64,000 nucleotides of DNA from positions 3,596,001 to 3,660,000 of the forward strand of contig CAJQUN010000022.1 in the NCBI GenBank assembly GCA_907163345.1, written 5' to 3'. Both the position numbers and the translations under genes were made by a program. Below the pieces are notes generated by a model that was not told where the DNA came from, made no database searches, and saw nothing but the letters and a program-made list of their open reading frames with translations. Shown one piece after another: positions 59,474-64,000 of this stretch (its first letter is position 1; each line of letters starts with the position of its first letter). The DNA comes from Haberlea rhodopensis. Its lineage: Eukaryota; Streptophyta; Magnoliopsida; Lamiales; Gesneriaceae.

Positions 59474-61099
59474 ATCAGGCAAGATTATTTTCTTGCCAAT
59501 GTACATTTATTTTATCTGAATCAGCACATTGAAGTTTAATGTTGATCGTAGTTTGTATAAAAATGCTACTGAGTGTATATGTTTGTTTCTTGCAACATGC
59601 CAACATGGGACTTCTGGTTTTCTGTAATTTTGTTCAACATGGTATCATTTTTATTTATTATTATTATTATTATTATTTGCAAATGATGAATAAAAACATA
59701 AATCAGTAATAATTAATCTGGAAATATTTGTTTTCTTTGAAATATATGTTTATATACCTGACAATTCCTCATATATTTTAAAGAAAGTTTTGATATATAT
59801 GATATTTATGTTTCCTGGACTATAAAACATTATGGACGGAGAACAAATATTGATTTACGTAAGTTTGGTGAAATTATATCTATGACTCTAGTTTCCTAAT
59901 GGGATTCCACTTCAATAGCAATTTTTGTCCTATAATGGCCAATGGAGTCTGGGAAATTCTATCCGACACCAACACTTCCGGCGTGGCCGTGGATATAAAA
60001 AGGCTCACCCCATAAAATGACTCAAACTATATGGGGAGTAACACTCCTCATGTAAGATAGAGTTTTTCCAATAGTCTTTGCACTAACCAGGAGTCTTTTT
60101 ATTTATTCTCTTGATTCTCTTTGCTGGTAGTTTATAAATTCCTATGAACCAGTTAATTTGCAATATTTACTTGTTCAGACCAAGAATGACAATTCATTAT
60201 CACTAGATTAGTAGCCACAAAATTAGCACAACTAGAATTCTTTTAACAAACAAAGCTTTCAGACTTCAAGTAACCACTTTTATCAGGTGTCAAAATATGG
60301 AAAAAAGTGCAAATTTGATTGGCTTCATTCTGATTTTGGTTCTTTAATTAGTCGAATTTAGGTTTTATGAAGTGCCACAAAATTACTTCTTTTGTAATTT
60401 TAGTCTTTTTTTTCTGTAAGTAGTTCCTCTATTGTACTAAAAATATATAGAGCAGATTCTATTAATGGAAATTCGAGAGCATGCATAAAGAGCGACTCAA
60501 GTGAAGGTTCAAATGAAACTACTGTAAAAATTCTATAGATATACCTTAAATTATAGTACGGCATATCACATTTTACATGGCAAACAAAATTTATTCACAA
60601 TAATTATTATAAGAATGCAACTTTTTTTTTTTTTTTTTGTTATCATCGGCCGACTGTGCATGCATTCGATGTATAAATTTATAGAAAGCCTTCTGTTCTC
60701 TGTAGCATGAAACTCAGAAACAATTTTTATAATATATCAGCAAATAATAATCTTGAATACAATAATTAAGGACAATGACTTGGATATAAATCTTGAAAGA
60801 TGTCAATAAAAATTGCCGTGGCGTGCAATGACCCGCATATGATATGTAAAAGTATAAGTAATCTAGCAGAACCAAGCAAAATAAGATGATTTTTACACAA
60901 CACAAAGCGCCTACACTAACAACTCATTCTGAAGGCTCACTATTATCTGAAATCAAACAAATTCTAAATCCAAGCAAATAAAAAACAAGAACTAACTAAT
61001 CCCACCGGTGTTTGCTCAAGAAAAGAGCAAAGCATTTCTTCATTTTCTGCTTGTGGAAGCAGGGGAAACAGGGACAAACGCATTACTGTCGACTCCGGT
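59474..61099. other. intergenic region between two converging genes
   Basis: Holds the 3' flanks of the XLG1 and PLP-fold genes. A (TTA)n microsatellite lies at about 59656-59678 and a T run at about 60622-60638. A TATA-like word (GATATAAAAAGGCTC, about 59991) stands near a GC-richer stretch, but no ORF follows it. No RNA gene recognised. Confidence 0.5.
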
Positions 61100-63892
61100 T
61101 TAAATTTCTCCCTCTTCTGCAACGGTTGGAAGGACAACACCCCCTTTCACGAAAGCCGGATCAAGAAATTTGGCAACAAATGCCCACAACTTATAGACAT
61201 CATCAAAATTAGTCAAGAAACCAAGTGAAGCAGTGACAACCTCAACTCTGATGAATCCGCTCTTACCTTCATGTCGCCCATTTTCCATTGGCTTGCAGAG
61301 GGTTGTATCGTCCAGGCTGAGAGACCCTCGATGTTTGGGAGTGTCAAGAATCCGTATATGACTGAGTATTCCAACACCTAATGAAATACCGTGCGACTCA
61401 GCCAGTTTTTGAACAACTTCAGGACTGATCAGACCCCTGTTTCTGTCTCTAACATTAAAGGCAACAGCAGCCCCTCTTTCATATTTGATTTTCGGGCCAT
61501 AAATGTGAACAAGTGGTGCACCATCCTTCCCACTCGAACTAGGCAGTCTTAGCTGCAGCAACGAAGTTGCGAGCCAATTTATCAAGAAACGTAGCCTAGA
61601 AGTGGTCTTGTTTAGGCCCAACATGTTTATGTGATCAAGATACCTGCAAGTTATCTCTGGCTCCCCTCTTTCTGATTCTTGCCCATCATATTCCCCGGCA
61701 CTAGAATAGTCATCATCATCCAGACTCGTTGCATATAATTCCCCATGCTCAAGAGTTTGGCTAAGATGAGCCCGGTGGTTGTCTTCTGTGCCAAAGGATA
61801 CCCTTCTTCCTTTGCTTCCGGGCTGCTCAGTCTCTTCTATACTGAAAAATCTTCCACCAGCAATTCTACTTCTTTCTCTCCTTTCTAGCAATCTAAATTC
61901 GCCTTCCGTCTCTCTTTTTATCGCACTATCCTTTGCTTCATCGCATATCTCAGAAGAACGTCCATTCCGAGTTACCTGATTTTTGGAGATAGCCGGCGTA
62001 TTTTTGAAACTCGAGCGCAAGTTGGTTTCTTGTTTTATTTCTTGAAGGCGTTGATTACCGGGAGTCCTGTTATCTCTTGACGCAGGGGACATCTCTGTAA
62101 ACTGTTCTTCTTCAGGTATCTCCTGGAAATGGTCTAATTCTTGAGACACCGAACGAAGAGCGGCATCAAAAGACAACACACAAGCATCATCATGCACCGA
62201 ATTCAATTCTTTGACATACATAGGGCTGTTTGATAGTTTTGAGGTTTTTGGAGACTTCAGCTTATTATTCTTCCTGGTAGAAAACCAAGCTGGTGGAAGC
62301 GGAGACGAGGTTTTCTGTTTGTTCGAATGGCCTGCATAATCAGAACCTAGAGGACTTTGACCCAAATCGATCCACAATGAGTTATCTGATGATTCGTCTT
62401 CACTAAAAACAGGGCTTTTCATAACCTCCCCAACAGAGAAACTTTCAAATTCTTCAAATATGGTGCTTGCCCCATCCTTGTCAGAGCTGTTATCATGCCC
62501 CATCTCACTCTCAAAAACGTCCCTCACCTGAGCGGAGGTATAAGCCCCAGAAAAAGCAGGCAATTGAGATCCTGGACGAGTTTCAGGGCCCGCTTCACCA
62601 TTCCCACTCGCTTCTTCATCTTCACCAAATCCAGGGAAATTATCCATTGAATCACTCAAATATGAAGGAAATACAGGGGTGATTTTCACAATGCCTGAAC
62701 CTGCATGACCAGAATGACTTTGAAGGCTTGACATCACAGATTTCTTAATTAAAAGGCACCCAAAGCCAGTTGGGTCATACCCAAACACCCTGTAGAACGA
62801 CGTGATAATGAAATCCGGCCGAAACAAAGACAATCCAAGAGAATCCATATCCTTTGGGCCTAATGCCCCAGCATCAAGTAAGACATGCCAATTGTTCTGT
62901 TGAGCCAGAGCCATCCACTGATACGAGTACTTTGCACCAGTGACTCGAGATTGAACAGGGAAGACAAGAAGACCAGTGGCTGAATCTTTCTTCCTCTTCT
63001 TTTTGTTAGAAATCTGCTTCCTTAGATCAGTTGAGCAGAGTTTAAGCGTGGGCCATTTAAACCATGCGCTCTGAACCTTGGCACCTTTCTCTCTAGCACT
63101 TTGAGCCATCCAATCTAATGACTGGCTCTCGTGATCAAACATGGTCAGCAATCTCTTGTTTGTGTGGAAAGGGTAAGATTCAGCAAGTAATTTAAAGGCC
63201 AATCCTCGGCTCACTGTAAAAACTAGACCATATTCATTCTCAGGAATGTTCAAATAATCCATTATTTTGGTCTTTATATCATGTTCTATTGTGCCTCTCT
63301 CAGCTCCCCCATACAAAGCATGATTGCTCAAATTGGCCGTAATCTCAGATAAACTAAATGTAGATGATTCCCAATAATGGACAGTTTGCAAGAACGAAAA
63401 CAACCCAAATCCACAGTAATCCAGACATACCTTCGAACCGACACCAGAGAGATGTGAATACTCGTCCAACCTCAGCTGATCAATCCTCTCAGACGACTGA
63501 TACTTGGGGTACATTGTGAGGAACTTGGAGAATGCCTCATTAAACTGTGGGATCGAATCCCCTGTCTCGAATCTGCGCTCCGCAGCGAGGGCGGTGGCTC
63601 GGAGGAATTCTTTCTGGGCGTTTAACCGAGCCAACGACCGTGATCTTCCCAAGTTATCAGCTTCGTTAGCTTCCAAAGATTCGGCCTCCATATCTTGAGA
63701 CTTTACAAGAGAACCATCTTCAGATGCTTCTTCAAGAGCCTCTCTCAGCTTGTGCTCCTGCAATTTCCTCAGAACCGATGGATTCGCCTTAAATTCATCG
63801 GTGGAGGGATCCGAACTGTCTCTTCTTCTGCTCTTTTTGTCCAAGATCAGAGCAGCACAGTGTGAGAGTGGCTTCCATAGCGAGAGATGCAT
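61100..63892 (-). CDS. MOCOS-like PLP-fold (aminotransferase class V) protein
   Basis: Intronless, 930 residues from MHLSLWKPLSHCAAL. The frame is open 12 codons further upstream, but relatives I recall start at this Met. The N-terminal half has a class V aminotransferase fold like that of molybdenum cofactor sulfurase: CLDYCGFGLFSFLQ (about 156), NHALYGGAERGTIEHDIK, MFDHESQSLDWM, LLDAGALGPKDMDSLG (about 338). In the PLP-lysine region it reads ITSFYRVFGYDPTGFGCLL, with Arg (about residue 368, codon 62791-62789) where MOCOS enzymes have Lys. A long acidic and Ser-rich, probably disordered linker follows. The C-terminal part resumes the fold (CRYLDHINMLGL, GAAVAFNVRDRNRG, SLGFLTNFDDVYKLWAF). 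Arabidopsis relatives are At2g23520, At4g37100 and At5g66950 (from memory); their biochemical role is unclear. No MOSC domain is present, so it is not a full MOCOS. Confidence 0.92.
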   Translation of the reverse strand: MHLSLWKPLSHCAALILDKKSRRRDSSDPSTDEFKANPSVLRKLQEHKLREALEEASEDGSLVKSQDMEAESLEANEADNLGRSRSLARLNAQKEFLRATALAAERRFETGDSIPQFNEAFSKFLTMYPKYQSSERIDQLRLDEYSHLSGVGSKVCLDYCGFGLFSFLQTVHYWESSTFSLSEITANLSNHALYGGAERGTIEHDIKTKIMDYLNIPENEYGLVFTVSRGLAFKLLAESYPFHTNKRLLTMFDHESQSLDWMAQSAREKGAKVQSAWFKWPTLKLCSTDLRKQISNKKKRKKDSATGLLVFPVQSRVTGAKYSYQWMALAQQNNWHVLLDAGALGPKDMDSLGLSLFRPDFIITSFYRVFGYDPTGFGCLLIKKSVMSSLQSHSGHAGSGIVKITPVFPSYLSDSMDNFPGFGEDEEASGNGEAGPETRPGSQLPAFSGAYTSAQVRDVFESEMGHDNSSDKDGASTIFEEFESFSVGEVMKSPVFSEDESSDNSLWIDLGQSPLGSDYAGHSNKQKTSSPLPPAWFSTRKNNKLKSPKTSKLSNSPMYVKELNSVHDDACVLSFDAALRSVSQELDHFQEIPEEEQFTEMSPASRDNRTPGNQRLQEIKQETNLRSSFKNTPAISKNQVTRNGRSSEICDEAKDSAIKRETEGEFRLLERRERSRIAGGRFFSIEETEQPGSKGRRVSFGTEDNHRAHLSQTLEHGELYATSLDDDDYSSAGEYDGQESERGEPEITCRYLDHINMLGLNKTTSRLRFLINWLATSLLQLRLPSSSGKDGAPLVHIYGPKIKYERGAAVAFNVRDRNRGLISPEVVQKLAESHGISLGVGILSHIRILDTPKHRGSLSLDDTTLCKPMENGRHEGKSGFIRVEVVTASLGFLTNFDDVYKLWAFVAKFLDPAFVKGGVVLPTVAEEGEI

Positions 63893-64000
63893 TAAAGCTT
63901 TCTTTTTCCTTCCTTCGATAGAGTACAAATGAGTGAAACAAGCAATCTAAATAAAACAAAAGGGACGAGAAGTGTTTTTGTATTAAGGTTTCAGCCCATC

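Noticed and set aside
59980..60080. Possible small gene behind a TATA-like box
   Set aside because: No ORF or RNA-gene structure follows; the box alone is not evidence.

Overview
The window is nuclear DNA of a flowering plant, probably a eudicot. Three conserved plant genes flank about 48 kb of mobile DNA. The genes have GT-AG introns, and the repeats are typical plant LTR retrotransposons, hAT elements and MITEs. The extra ORF of the SIRE-type element resembles ORFs I recall from Gesneriaceae (Lamiales); that is a weak memory-based hint, not an assignment.

Left part (1-15.6 kb). The window opens in the 3' end of a decayed Tork-type copia element (1-1091). Next is an intact four-exon NPH3/BTB gene on the minus strand (2693-4831); its first two exons were reconstructed by hand and complete the BTB domain. 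Then come a MITE nested in a MITE (5.5-6.3 kb), a long TA microsatellite, and a complete hAT element with terminal inverted repeats and a perfect 8-bp target duplication (7771-11444) whose transposase is frameshifted twice. A further MITE and old LTR fragments follow.

Middle part (15607-53464). This is one nested insertion. The outermost unit is a SIRE-like copia element with only about 760 bp between its LTRs, flanked by the 5-bp duplication GTCGT at 15602 and 53465. Its 5' LTR carries a solo Tekay-type LTR (16949-19044) and a solo Athila-type LTR (19095-21213), the latter interrupted by a 589-bp MITE. Its 3' LTR is split by an Athila-type element (23099-52608). That element is itself split by two Tekay-type chromoviruses, B (23640-41181) and A (44052-51680). 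The left LTR of B is split by a SIRE copia element with an extra 3' ORF (24929-34777). Five-base duplications support most of these boundaries. Every coding region in the nest is damaged, often by stops of the C-to-T type, although the LTR pairs of the youngest elements are nearly identical.

Right part (53.5-64 kb). An eight-exon XLG1-type extra-large G protein gene lies on the plus strand (54782-59473). An intronless gene for a MOCOS-like PLP-fold protein lies on the minus strand (61100-63892). XLG1 and a homologue of the second gene are also close together in Arabidopsis (At2g23460 and At2g23520, from memory), so the order is probably ancestral.

The most unusual signal is a CpG-rich palindromic word, GCGATCGATCGC and close variants. 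It is clustered in arrays of about 3-8 units inside the LTRs of different Gypsy families (Athila, Tekay A and Tekay B), with partly shared surrounding words.
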